Shown piece after piece: positions 6,856 through 14,498 of a DNA stretch of 17,773 bases. The notes under the pieces were generated by a model, which had not been told where the DNA came from, did not search any database, and saw only the letters and a program-made list of their open reading frames with translations. The DNA comes from JAXGPL01 sp040766985 (GTDB lineage Bacteria; Bacillota; Sulfobacillia; JAUYEG01): NCBI GenBank assembly GCA_040766985.1, contig JAXGPL010000031.1:1-17773 (forward strand), read 5' to 3'. A program made the translations under genes and the position numbers. The first letter of the stretch is position 1. Each line of letters opens with the position of its first letter.

Positions 6856-8205
6856 CTAGTCCACCCTGGCAATTGCGCTACTGGCCGGGTCCACCGAGTA
6901 GAGCGCGTATTGCCCATGGCCGGTTTCGAAGTCCGGCCAGTAGATATAAAGCTTGCCCGACATGCTGTACATCAGGCGCCCGTACTCGTATGCCGTGTTG
7001 AAACTGGGGCCGGGGAGGTCGCTCACCAGCTTGAGTTCAGGCGTCGCCGTATCGAGGGCGTAGATGCCGGCCGCCTGGCTGTCGTCGGAGCCGTCGAGCT
7101 TGGCGACATAGACCTTGTCGCCGACCCTGCCGAGTACCGCCGTTTGTTCCGCCAGCAATACGCTCCACTCACCTGTCTCGAGATTGAGCGAGCCCACCGG
7201 GCCGGAATATGCCTCCGAAAACGGCAGCGCCTCGACGGCCTGTAGGTAAAGAGTCCTGCCGTGAAGACCGAGGGGCCTGGCCTGCCAGGAATCGCGCAAC
7301 CCCTCAAGCAGCGTCAACCGGCTGCCGTTGGACCGCCTGACCCGCTGGACCGCCATTTCGTAGTACTGCTTGCCGGCGGTGCCCCTGAGCTTGACCCGGG
7401 AGATGAACGAGTAGGTGTCGTCCTCCCAGATCACCTGCTCCACGTCTTTGCCCTCATCGAGGGCCTGCCAGATGTTGTCGTACGCCACAGGCTTGTACAT
7501 CGTCTCGGCAGGTTGGTGGGCGACGGGCGGCGCGCCGTCGGTGAAAATGCCATCCATCCAACCGGAGTGGTAGGCGCAGTACCGGCCCCCATAGCTGTAC
7601 AGCGTGAGCACCAGCCTGCGGTCACGAACATAACCGTCCGGGTCAGGGTCTCCCCAGCGGGATCTGGTTTGGGAGAATGCGTTTTGGGCCGGCTTAAGGT
7701 CGGCCACGAACTCGACCGTCACTGTGCATGGCCCACTGCTCGTGACCTTGGCCGACTTCACGGCATACGTCTCGATCGTGTACTCATCAAGATAGCTGCT
7801 GAACTGAAACCGGTCCAACAGAGCAGGGGGGTAGAGCTTGGCCGCCTCCGCATGGTTCGCAGCGGCAACGACGGGGACGTTTCGAGCTGCCGGCGGGACT
7901 TTGGTCGACAGCATCAGGGCCTGGTCGGAAGGGTTTCTGATCATGGAAACCACCGCGAAAAGCTCGACGTGCTGAAAGACCTGGCCGTGCTCGGCGCTCA
8001 GGGCGTAGAGCTTGTTCTCGCCGGCCGGGTCGAGCAGCACCGGCCTGCCGTCGGAAGTGCCCACGTAGAGCAGTTCCTTCTCGAGTATTGTGCCCGGATC
8101 GCCAAGCGCAACGGGCTTGGGAGCCTGCCTGCAGCCTGCGACAAAGACGGTCAGGCAGACAAACACGAACACAATAACTGCGGATTTGTTCCCAAAAGCC
8201 TTCAC
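6856..8205 (-). CDS. Large lipoprotein with propeller-like C-terminal half
   Basis: The start is a GTG at 8205, five bases after GAGGGGG. The 449-residue product has a classic lipoprotein signal: a Lys near the start, a hydrophobic core (VIVFVFVCLTVF) and the lipobox VAGC, with Cys25. After it comes a strand-rich segment resembling a propeller blade (LLYVGTSDGRPVLLDPAG) and a middle region rich in aromatic and charged residues (about 120-270). From about 300 onward there are several repeats of the type RTLYLQAVE, GSLNLETGEWSVLL, GIYALDTATPELKLV and YALYSVDPASSAI, typical of beta-propeller blades. No catalytic motif is visible, so it is probably a surface binding or sensor protein. It precedes a small membrane gene by 8 bp and is divergent from the phosphoribosyltransferase gene. 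Confidence 0.8.
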   Translation of the reverse strand: MKAFGNKSAVIVFVFVCLTVFVAGCRQAPKPVALGDPGTILEKELLYVGTSDGRPVLLDPAGENKLYALSAEHGQVFQHVELFAVVSMIRNPSDQALMLSTKVPPAARNVPVVAAANHAEAAKLYPPALLDRFQFSSYLDEYTIETYAVKSAKVTSSGPCTVTVEFVADLKPAQNAFSQTRSRWGDPDPDGYVRDRRLVLTLYSYGGRYCAYHSGWMDGIFTDGAPPVAHQPAETMYKPVAYDNIWQALDEGKDVEQVIWEDDTYSFISRVKLRGTAGKQYYEMAVQRVRRSNGSRLTLLEGLRDSWQARPLGLHGRTLYLQAVEALPFSEAYSGPVGSLNLETGEWSVLLAEQTAVLGRVGDKVYVAKLDGSDDSQAAGIYALDTATPELKLVSDLPGPSFNTAYEYGRLMYSMSGKLYIYWPDFETGHGQYALYSVDPASSAIARVD

Positions 8206-8348
8206 GTGAACCCCCTCGCCGCCGTCGCCATAGGTGAGCGCCAGCCTGCGATAGTTCTTGACCGGCCGGCGGGGGTCCTGCCTCGGGTTGCCATGCCTGC
8301 AAGGGAAACCCGGCCCGCGGGCGAAGACCCCTGCGAGGTGAGTCGGAA

Positions 8349-9064
8349 ATGCGCTTTGAACTGCCGTGCGGGCCCGGCGACGAGTCGCTGTCCTGCTTTC
8401 TGGAGCGTAACGGCCTAGGTGGCGCAGCCGTCGCCCGTGAGGGGTCCCGGATCGTGGTTGAAGTACCCGAGGGCCGGCTTGCGGATTCCGGGCTGCGTAC
8501 TGCCCTGACCCGCCATTTCGCGTTCATGGACTTGTTCTACTGGGTACGGGAGGGATTCGAGGACGTCTCGTTCTGGGACCGCCAGGAGCGGTGGCCGGAA
8601 TTCGTCCGGGAGGTCCGCCGGTTTTACTCGACGGGGGTTACGACGTCCTGGCAACGCTCGAGGCACGGGGGTGGTTTATTGCCGGTGTGTTGTCGCAGGC
8701 CCTCGGCAAGCCTGTGGTACCGGTGCGCAAGTACCGCGAGGCGTTTGGCAGGTATCCTGGCCATTCGGCCGTGTATCGCAACTGGCGTGGCGAAGATGAC
8801 CGCCTATGGCTGCAGAGCCTGCCCTGGCTGAGAGCCCTTCGCGGCGGCAGGGCCCTGTTCATCGACGACGTCCTTCAGACCGGCAGTTCGCTGGAAGCCT
8901 GCTGCAAATTGCTCGCGGCGGCGGGAATCACCGTCATGGGGGCGATGTACCTGATCGACGTGAGTGAACCGGGCGTCCGGGAGCGATTCGGGTTTCCGGT
9001 GCGGTCGCTGTTGCGCATGAACGGCCTGGCCGGCAACACGGCGCCGGCCCGAGGCCGTAACTAG
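8349..9064 (+). pseudogene. APRT-like phosphoribosyltransferase, interrupted by a frameshift
   Basis: The N-terminal part starts at ATG 8349, 6 bases after GAGGTGAG (8335-8342), and is sensible up to about 8633. That frame then becomes Cys/Arg-rich nonsense, ending at 8831. The -1 frame takes over with YDVLATLEARGWF and continues to 9064. The G5 run at 8633-8637 is the switch point. One extra G gives a continuous 238-residue protein reading STG-GYDVLATLEARG. Repaired numbering shows EARG (105-108), VPVRK (124-128) and the PRPP-binding motif IDDVLQTGSS with Asp173, Asp174, Thr178 and Gly179. These are the hallmarks of adenine-phosphoribosyltransferase-like enzymes, which make a nucleotide from PRPP and a base. 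An N-terminal extension of about 60 residues makes it longer than ordinary APRT, so the substrate may differ. It could be a decayed gene, a sequencing error or a -1 slip site. Confidence 0.75.
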
Positions 9065-9094
9065 CCCGGGACCAGCCCGGAATCAGTCCGGGGA
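9062..9094 (+). repeat. Three imperfect 11-bp tandem repeats
   Basis: TAGCCCGGGAC, CAGCCCGGAAT and CAGTCCGGGGA follow one another directly after the phosphoribosyltransferase stop. The first two copies can also pair as a small stem (CCGGG at 9066-9070 with CCCGG at 9076-9080, loop of 5). There is no T-tract. It may be a weak transcription end signal or a slipped duplication. Confidence 0.35.
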
Positions 9095-9140
9095 GAGCTT
9101 CCGGCTACCACACCGCACCTATCAAGGAGGAACGACGGCA

Positions 9141-10223
9141 ATGGCTGATTGGGATCGGTTGACTCTGCTTCGCGAAATCACAGACGCACCGGGGGTGCCC
9201 GGCTACGAGGGGCCCGTGCGCAAGGTCATCCGGCGGTACATGGAGGGGCTCGCTGATATCCAACTCGACGGGCTCGGCAGTATCGTCTGCCGCAAGCAGG
9301 GCGCGTCGGATCGTCCGAGGATCATGCTGGCCGGGCACATGGATGAGATCGGGTTCATGGTGACGCTGATCACCAAGGAGGGGTTTCTCAGGTTCCAGGC
9401 GCTCGGCGGCTGGTGGTCCCAGGTGATGTTGTCGCAGCGGGTCATCGTCAAGACCCGCAAGGGCGATGTCCTCGGGGTGGTCGGGTCCAAGCCGCCGCAC
9501 ATCCTGACGGACGACGAGCGCAAGAAGGTCGTCGATCGCACGGACATGTTCATCGACGTGGGAGCTTCGTCGGATGACGAGGCCCGCAACGTCTTCGGCA
9601 TTCGCCCTGGCGACCCGGTGATTCCGGTCGCGGAGTTCTCCCCGATGGCCAACGGGCGGCTGCTGCTGGCGAAGGCCTGGGACTGCCGCGTCGGGGTGGC
9701 CCTGTTCATGGAAACCATCAAGGCGCTCCAGGCCATCGACCACCCCAACACGGTCTTCGGAGTCGGTACGGTCCAGGAGGAGGTCGGGCTGCGCGGGGCG
9801 ATAACAAGCGCGGACCTGGTTGATCCCGACGTCGGCATCGCACTCGAGGTTGGCATCGCGGGGGACATGCCCGGAGTCAAGGAAACCGAAGCGCAGGAAA
9901 AACTCGGCAAGGGCCCGACGGTACTGCTCTACGACTCGTCGATGATCCCGCACACCAAGTTGCGTGACCTCGTCTTCGACACGGCGGCGGCGGAGCACAT
10001 CCCGGTGCAGGTGGATGCCATGGCGCGCGGAGGCACAGATGCAGGCAGGATCCACATCAACCGGTCGGGCGTGCCAAGCCTGGTGATCGGGGTGCCGACC
10101 CGGTATATCCATACTCACCAGGGCATCATCCATCTCAACGATTACGAAAACGCACTCAAGCTGCTACTTGCGATCGTCAGGCGTCTTGACGCCGCGACGG
10201 TCAAGGGGCTGACGGCAGACTAG
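9141..10223 (+). CDS. M42-family metallo-aminopeptidase
   Basis: The 360-residue protein is a typical M42 peptidase (glutamyl aminopeptidase/CelM/TET type), a cytoplasmic dinuclear-metal enzyme that trims amino acids from short peptides and usually assembles into large tetrahedral complexes. A textbook AAGGAGG (9124-9130) lies 10 bases before the ATG. Visible active-site motifs are GHMDEIG (His66, Asp68), KAWDCRVG (Asp181, the bridging ligand position), QEEVGLRG (Glu213 as general base, Glu214), LEVGIAGD (Glu236, where TET enzymes have an Asp ligand) and YIHTHQG (His324). These positions track closely with the characterised family (His68, Asp182, Glu212/213, Asp235, His323), so the enzyme is probably active. 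There is no signal peptide. A hairpin lies 15 bp after the stop. Substrate preference cannot be read from sequence. Confidence 0.93.
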   Translation: MADWDRLTLLREITDAPGVPGYEGPVRKVIRRYMEGLADIQLDGLGSIVCRKQGASDRPRIMLAGHMDEIGFMVTLITKEGFLRFQALGGWWSQVMLSQRVIVKTRKGDVLGVVGSKPPHILTDDERKKVVDRTDMFIDVGASSDDEARNVFGIRPGDPVIPVAEFSPMANGRLLLAKAWDCRVGVALFMETIKALQAIDHPNTVFGVGTVQEEVGLRGAITSADLVDPDVGIALEVGIAGDMPGVKETEAQEKLGKGPTVLLYDSSMIPHTKLRDLVFDTAAAEHIPVQVDAMARGGTDAGRIHINRSGVPSLVIGVPTRYIHTHQGIIHLNDYENALKLLLAIVRRLDAATVKGLTAD

Positions 10224-10238
10224 CCAGGGCAGGGGGCA

Positions 10239-10268
10239 GGGGCCATGGCCTCTTGAGACCGTGGTCCC
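10239..10268 (+). terminator. Candidate terminator hairpin after the M42 gene
   Basis: GGGGCCATGG (10239-10248) can pair along its full length with CCGTGGTCCC (10259-10268). This gives ten base pairs including two G-U pairs, with a 10-base loop. It starts 15 bp after the M42 stop. The T-tract of an intrinsic terminator is missing, so it may only stabilise the 3' end or act with a factor. Confidence 0.45.
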
Positions 10269-10412
10269 GCTCTCCGCGGACTACCAGCATTCGACACCCT
10301 CCCGCAGGTCGCCCAAGCGCTCGACAAAGCGATGGCCACAAAGCCTTGACCTGAGGCCTTTCCCGTTATATTTCCCACCCTTGCTCCAGCTAAAGAACGG
10401 TATGGGGTTATG

Positions 10413-10441
10413 TTGCTTCGCGTTTCCCGGGGCGGTAATAT
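10413..10441 (+). promoter_or_regulatory. Candidate sigma70-type promoter upstream of the DUF72 gene
   Basis: TTGCTT (10413-10418) and TAATAT (10436-10441) are separated by exactly 17 bases, the optimal spacing for a housekeeping promoter. Each hexamer departs from consensus at about two positions. The start site would fall near 10448, leaving a leader of nearly 200 bases before the DUF72 start. Confidence 0.5.
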
Positions 10442-10464
10442 GTAAACTTACGTTACGTAAACTT
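10442..10464 (+). repeat. Direct repeat GTAAACTT x2 beside the promoter
   Basis: GTAAACTT occurs at 10442-10449 and again at 10457-10464, one and a half helical turns apart. The 8-bp palindrome TTACGTAA (10453-10460) overlaps the second copy. The block abuts the -10 box and covers the predicted start site, as a repressor operator would. No adjacent regulator gene is seen, so the binding protein is unknown. Confidence 0.35.
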
Positions 10465-10542
10465 CCGACAGCATTCGTGCGCGGCTATGTCAACTGAGTC
10501 TCCCGGTGTCGAAAGGTAGCTCCCTCGGGTGTTGAACGCAGG

Positions 10543-10585
10543 CGAATACTGGCGAGAGGACGAAGCGCCTCGGCTGTGGTATTCG
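10543..10585 (+). repeat. Inverted repeat in the DUF72 leader (possible RNA hairpin)
   Basis: CGAATAC (10543-10549) and GTATTCG (10579-10585) are a perfect 7-bp inverted repeat. A nested stem, GAGG (10556-10559) with CCTC (10568-10571), sits inside. If the promoter at 10413-10441 is real, this would form in the 5' leader RNA about 60 bases before the start codon. It does not match a riboswitch class I can name. Confidence 0.35.
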
Positions 10586-10644
10586 GGCGATGTGGCACAC
10601 AGAAGGCACAGCGGCGCCACACGTGAGGGCGCGGCGAGGGGACG

Positions 10645-11472
10645 GTGCAGGCGGTGATCCTGGTAGGTACGGCAGGCTTCAGCTACGCTGACTGGCGCGG
10701 CGTATTCTACCCGGGAGGCCTGCCGCAAAGCCAGATGCTGGAGTACTATACCCGGCGATTTGCAGGGGTCGAGCTTGACTACACCTACTACCGCATGCCC
10801 GTGGCCAAGGCCATGGCGGCAATGGTCGAGAGGACGCCGCAAGGGTTCGAGTTCTGCGTCAAGGCCTATAAGGGTATGACCCATGACCGCCCGGCGAGCG
10901 AGGATGACGCGAGAGACGTCTTCGGGCAGTTCCAGGCGGCGCTGTTGCCGTTACGTGACGCAGGGCGGCTGGGGTGCGTCCTCCTCCAGTTCCCGTGGTC
11001 GTTCCGGTGTACCGGTGAGTCGGCCGAATACCTCCGCCGGTGCTCGGACTGGCTTGCGGGGATGCCGGCGGTCGTTGAGTTTCGCAATGCCGAGTGGGTC
11101 CGGCCGGCCGCGCTCGACCGGCTCGTGAATCTGCTCGGCGGCCTCGGGTTCGGTTTCTGCGCCGTAGATGAGCCCCAGCTTAAAGGGCTTATGCCGCCCG
11201 TTGTCGCGGCGGCGGGCGACCTTGGATACGTGCGCTTCCACGGCCGCAACGCGCGCAGGTGGTGGAAGCACGATACTGCGTCCGAACGCTACGACTATCT
11301 CTACAGCACCGCTGAGCTTGCTGACTGGGCGGAGAAGATCAAACGCCTGGCCGGCGAGGTCAAGAAGACCTACGTCTTCTTTAACAACTGCCACGCCGGC
11401 CAGGCCGCGACCAATGCTACCGAGATGCAGGGGCTGCTCGGCCTTGAGCCGCCGAGTCCGACGCTGGTCTAG
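10645..11472 (+). CDS. DUF72 (YecE-like) family protein
   Basis: The 275-residue protein has the hallmarks of DUF72/YecE, a TIM-barrel-like family found across bacteria and archaea whose biochemical role is not established. It opens with GTAGFSYADWRGVFYP and continues with VELDYTYYRMP, LLQFPWSF, VVEFRNAEWV, CAVDEP and YVRFHGRN. It closes with YDYLYSTAELADWAEKI and a KTYVFFNNCHAGQAATNA segment, all positions where family members are conserved. The GTG at 10645 follows GAGGGG by only about 3 bases; a GTG at 10654 is possible and would remove three residues. It is preceded by a long leader with a promoter and structured elements. It converges on the M28 peptidase gene with 10 bp between stops. 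The family call is firm; the function is unknown. Confidence 0.9.
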   Translation: MQAVILVGTAGFSYADWRGVFYPGGLPQSQMLEYYTRRFAGVELDYTYYRMPVAKAMAAMVERTPQGFEFCVKAYKGMTHDRPASEDDARDVFGQFQAALLPLRDAGRLGCVLLQFPWSFRCTGESAEYLRRCSDWLAGMPAVVEFRNAEWVRPAALDRLVNLLGGLGFGFCAVDEPQLKGLMPPVVAAAGDLGYVRFHGRNARRWWKHDTASERYDYLYSTAELADWAEKIKRLAGEVKKTYVFFNNCHAGQAATNATEMQGLLGLEPPSPTLV

Positions 11473-11482
11473 CGCCGCGCGG

Positions 11483-13498
11483 TCAGGCTATCCACCGCAC
11501 GTAGCCCTGCCGTTGCAGAACCTCGAACACCATGGTCAGGATGTCCGGGTCGCACCACCCGGTTTCCATGGCGACCATGTGGCTGATCTCCCCGACATTG
11601 CGCCTGCCGTCGGTCCAGCAAAGAGCTGACGAAACGAGGCTGGACAATGCCCACAGATCCTTCCCCCTATCCTTGAGAACGGCGAGGGCGTTCTTGCTCC
11701 ACTCCTCCCGCTCCGTCGGGGTGAGGCCGGCAAACATCTCGCGCCTGCCGAGGGGCCCCCGGAAGGCGCGCTCTGGTATCCGCTCAAGCGAATCTGAGGC
11801 AGCCGCCGCACCGGATGTGCCCGCGGGCGGCGTTCCCACACTCGCTCCCAGCAGCCCTGTGTAGTGAGCCAGGCTGGCCCCGTATTCGGCCGCAACGCGG
11901 CTGTTGGCGCTCGCCAGCGCCGCCTGGAGAAGATCTGGCGCACTCCCATCGCCGAGGGCTGCTGCCGACTGGATGTCGGCCATCTTCCGGTCGCGCAGGA
12001 AGGCCAGTTTGGAGCCAAGGGCGGTGGCGTCGCCGGTCTTGGACAGGCTGCGCCCTGCTGCGGCGCACTCGGCGGCAAATCCGGCGGCGATCTCTCCGGC
12101 CAGCCAGGCAACCTCGCGATCACCCGCCGCGGCCAGTGAATAAGCGTAGGTGGCCGTGAGCAGCGCCGCGCGGGAGAGCATCGCCGGATCCACCTTGTCG
12201 ATGGTGTCCTGGCTCGTGTGGTAGAACTTGTCCGGCCACTGGATGAGCATCGGACACGGAATGCCGACTGTCGGGTCAGAGAGAATCCAGTGGTCGCTGC
12301 CGCCGGAGAAGGGCGTGACGGCGTGCCGGAATAGCGCGTACCGGCTGGTCCCACCGAGGTTGCCCGCATCGGCGGCGATCGAGCCGAGGATCAGGCCCGC
12401 GAGGTCGCCGGCGAACGAAGCGATGGAACGGGGCGGTTTCTCCACGAGAAACGAACTGCCGCAAACCTCCTGGTTCTCGCCGACCATGTCCAGGTTGATC
12501 GCGGCCTTGATGTCGGGGATGAGGTGTTCGTTGCTCGCCAGGAACGCGTACGTGCCCGCCATTTCGGGCACGAGCAGAAACCGTATCGAACGGCGCGGAC
12601 GCTCAAGGCCCCCGGAGGCGATCAGGTCGGCGATCGCGCGGGCTGCCTCCATCGCGGCGCCGCAACCCGAGGCGTTATCGTTGGCGGAGGCCTGGGGATG
12701 GCAAAGGTGGGCGACGACGAGGATCTCGCCCTCGGCCGTCCCCGGAATGCAAGCCTCGACATCCTCGATCGCGCCCGGATAAAAGCGGCTTTCGACATTG
12801 GCTCTGACGATGACGGGGCGGGACGCCGCGGTCTCCTGCTTGATGAGAGCCCGGAGCCACTCGCCCTGGCGCGGCGACAGCACGAAACCGAAGCACTTGG
12901 GCTCATGAGGGTTCGGCCACCAGAAGGACGTGTACTGCCTTGCGTCCGGCACGTCGGTGCGTTCGCGAACCGGTGGGAATTCGCTCATCCCGTCGCTAAC
13001 GATGCCGAGGGCCCCGGCCTTCTTGACGGCCAGGTCGCGAATCCGGTCGAGGTCGCCGCGCACCAGGACGAGCTTGCCCTTGAGGTCGAGATTGGCGTAC
13101 GAGGCTTCGTCTTCGGGGTCGGCGAGGACGACCAACTCGGCCTCCACCCCACCGGGCGGGGTCGGGGCCGAACGCTGGATCAAGGAGATCTTCAGCTCGC
13201 TGAAGTCGGCAAGCCGGCGCGCCTGGGACTGCGGCTCAACCAGCGTCAGTTGGCCACTGAGCCCCTCCCATTCCTCGAACGACCGGGACGCCCAGTACGT
13301 CCTCTCCCCGTCATAGGGATAGGAATGAATCTTGGTCTTGATACCGCTTGCGGCAAGCGCCCGCTCGCACCATTCGGCGGCGGCGCGGTAGCCGGGGCTC
13401 GCCTGAATGCGGTGGTGCTCAACGATCCGGGCGACGTTGGCAAGGGCCTTGAGCCCGCTGATCTCGCGGCGCAGGGCCTCCAGGGCGGATTGATACAT
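11483..13498 (-). CDS. M28-type zinc aminopeptidase with PA-like and C-terminal helical domains
   Basis: The ATG at 13498 is chosen because AGAGGAG (13509-13515) lies 10 bases upstream. An in-frame extension to 13741 is antisense to the NIF3 start. The 671-residue product is much longer than simple M28 enzymes. Residues about 1-100 are an N-terminal region, and about 110-195 resemble a protease-associated insert (LKGKLVLVRGDLDRIRDLA, GALGIVSDG). The catalytic domain follows, with all expected two-zinc ligands: AHLCHP (His267), NDNASG (Asp274), VPEM (Glu312), NLDMVG (Asp337) and FYHTSQDT (His427). The C-terminus has a helical region and a winged-helix-like tail (DPDILTMVFEVLQRQGYV). No signal peptide is seen, so a cytoplasmic location is inferred. 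It should release N-terminal residues from peptides, perhaps scavenging together with the M42 enzyme nearby. Confidence 0.88.
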   Translation of the reverse strand: MYQSALEALRREISGLKALANVARIVEHHRIQASPGYRAAAEWCERALAASGIKTKIHSYPYDGERTYWASRSFEEWEGLSGQLTLVEPQSQARRLADFSELKISLIQRSAPTPPGGVEAELVVLADPEDEASYANLDLKGKLVLVRGDLDRIRDLAVKKAGALGIVSDGMSEFPPVRERTDVPDARQYTSFWWPNPHEPKCFGFVLSPRQGEWLRALIKQETAASRPVIVRANVESRFYPGAIEDVEACIPGTAEGEILVVAHLCHPQASANDNASGCGAAMEAARAIADLIASGGLERPRRSIRFLLVPEMAGTYAFLASNEHLIPDIKAAINLDMVGENQEVCGSSFLVEKPPRSIASFAGDLAGLILGSIAADAGNLGGTSRYALFRHAVTPFSGGSDHWILSDPTVGIPCPMLIQWPDKFYHTSQDTIDKVDPAMLSRAALLTATYAYSLAAAGDREVAWLAGEIAAGFAAECAAAGRSLSKTGDATALGSKLAFLRDRKMADIQSAAALGDGSAPDLLQAALASANSRVAAEYGASLAHYTGLLGASVGTPPAGTSGAAAASDSLERIPERAFRGPLGRREMFAGLTPTEREEWSKNALAVLKDRGKDLWALSSLVSSALCWTDGRRNVGEISHMVAMETGWCDPDILTMVFEVLQRQGYVRWIA

Positions 13499-13685
13499 CG
13501 CACATACGCTCCTCTGCCTGGGGGCCGCAGAGCCGGCCGTGGACACCAGGCGTTTGTTTGACTGCCGGGTCAATTCTGCGGTAGCTGGACCCGCCCCTTC
13601 AACGTTGTTTCGGGTTGGGAAAGGATTGGCGTGCCCAGGCGCGAATTCGGAACCGTTACCAGCTTGAACATTGGAGGCGGACGCA

Positions 13686-14498
13686 ATGGCCGGGATGACC
13701 ACCGAGCAGATGATGGCGATTGCGCTGGACATGGCGGGCATGGATGACGTCCCGCCGGACAGCGCGGTCTATGTTCCTGGGACGGGCATCCGCCGAGTGC
13801 TCTGCGGGATTGACATGGGGGTCGCCGAGATCGGGATCGCGCACCGTTTGGGCTACGATTGCGTCCTTGCCCATCACCCGCAGCCGGCGGTCCTCACGTT
13901 TCCGAGGATGGTTGAGCGACACGTTAACATAATGACCGCGGCGGGTGTCCCCGAAGAGGTCGCCAGGCAGGCCGTAAGGCACATCCGCGAGCCCCTCGAC
14001 TGGCGTTACCATTCCGGCAACTACGACCATGCCCCGTCCTTCGCGCGGCTGCTGGGTATACCGTACCTGAATATCCACAACCCCCTCGACGAGATCGGGC
14101 GACGGCGGATGCAGCAGGCGATCGATGCCGTGGTCCGGCCGGCGGATCCAGTCAGCCGCGTCCTGGATGCGCTGATGACCATCCCCGAGTTCGAAGCGGC
14201 GCCGACACGCCCTCTGGTTGCGGTAGGGTCGCCGGAGGCCCCGGCCGGGAAGGTCGTCGTCGCCCACGGCGCGGGTACCAACGGCGGCTACCATGTCGCC
14301 AAGGCGTACTTCGAGCACGGGGTGTCCACGGTCGTCTATCTGCATTGCGACTTTGCCAACCTATCCCGGCTCCGGGCGGATGGGTGTGGCAACCTGGTAA
14401 TTGCCGGGCATATCGCCTCGGATGTGGCCGGCATCGCCCCGTACCTCGCCGAGCTTGAGAACCGGGGACTTGAGATAACCAGGGTCAGCGCGTTGTGA
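13686..14498 (+). CDS. NIF3/DUF34-like metal-binding protein
   Basis: The ATG at 13686 lies 8 bases after GGAGG (13673-13677); an in-frame TTG at 13671 overlaps that site and is rejected. The 270-residue protein matches the NIF3 (YbgI/YqfO, DUF34) family, sometimes annotated as GTP cyclohydrolase 1 type 2, whose true role is unsettled. Seen are RRVLCGIDMGVAEIGIAH, LAHHP with His63 and His64 (metal-ligand pair), YLNIHNPLDE in the middle, and the C-terminal GNLVIAGHIASDVAGI with His242. The last ligand in this motif is usually Glu after a GH-x-x-S pattern; here Asp246 occupies that place. Nif3 proteins bind two metals in a ring-shaped oligomer. The gene overlaps the MFS gene by four bases (GTGA), so both are probably translated together. 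Confidence 0.85.
   Translation: MAGMTTEQMMAIALDMAGMDDVPPDSAVYVPGTGIRRVLCGIDMGVAEIGIAHRLGYDCVLAHHPQPAVLTFPRMVERHVNIMTAAGVPEEVARQAVRHIREPLDWRYHSGNYDHAPSFARLLGIPYLNIHNPLDEIGRRRMQQAIDAVVRPADPVSRVLDALMTIPEFEAAPTRPLVAVGSPEAPAGKVVVAHGAGTNGGYHVAKAYFEHGVSTVVYLHCDFANLSRLRADGCGNLVIAGHIASDVAGIAPYLAELENRGLEITRVSAL

Larger units (their letters stand above)
10224..10644. other. 420-bp intergenic region with regulatory-looking elements
   Basis: No convincing gene is present. Frames such as 10261-10497 (+) lack a ribosome-binding site and any domain, and the - strand frame 10453-10884 is antisense to the DUF72 gene. In order, the region holds a strong hairpin just after the M42 gene, a sigma70-like promoter, an 8-bp direct repeat next to that promoter, and an inverted repeat with a nested stem in the leader of the DUF72 gene. 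Parts of it (10361-10470) are clearly more AT-rich than the flanking genes, as expected for a promoter region. Confidence 0.5.

Noticed and set aside
6848..6917. N-terminal part of the longer frame 6594-6917 (-)
   Set aside because: It overlaps the coding end of the lipoprotein gene, is Arg/Thr-rich and has no good start signal. The ATG at 6847 in the neighbouring frame is a better beginning.
7261..8418. 385-codon + strand frame
   Set aside because: It is antisense to the propeller lipoprotein gene, which has a signal peptide, lipobox and good ribosome-binding site. The + frame shows no family motif.
9105..10133. 342-codon - strand frame
   Set aside because: It is antisense to the M42 gene, whose active-site motifs are complete. 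The translation is His/Arg/Asp-rich without structure.
10486..10518. Ten-codon leader peptide (MSTESPGVER) before the DUF72 gene
   Set aside because: It has no ribosome-binding site and no run of regulatory codons, so attenuation is not supported.
12524..13561. 345-codon + strand frame
   Set aside because: It is antisense to the M28 peptidase gene, which shows all metal ligands. No start signal or domain is seen.
13499..13741. N-terminal extension of the M28 peptidase with a signal-peptide-like segment
   Set aside because: The hydrophobic stretch is the reverse complement of the NIF3 start region (Met/Ala-rich), and a good ribosome-binding site supports the start at 13498.
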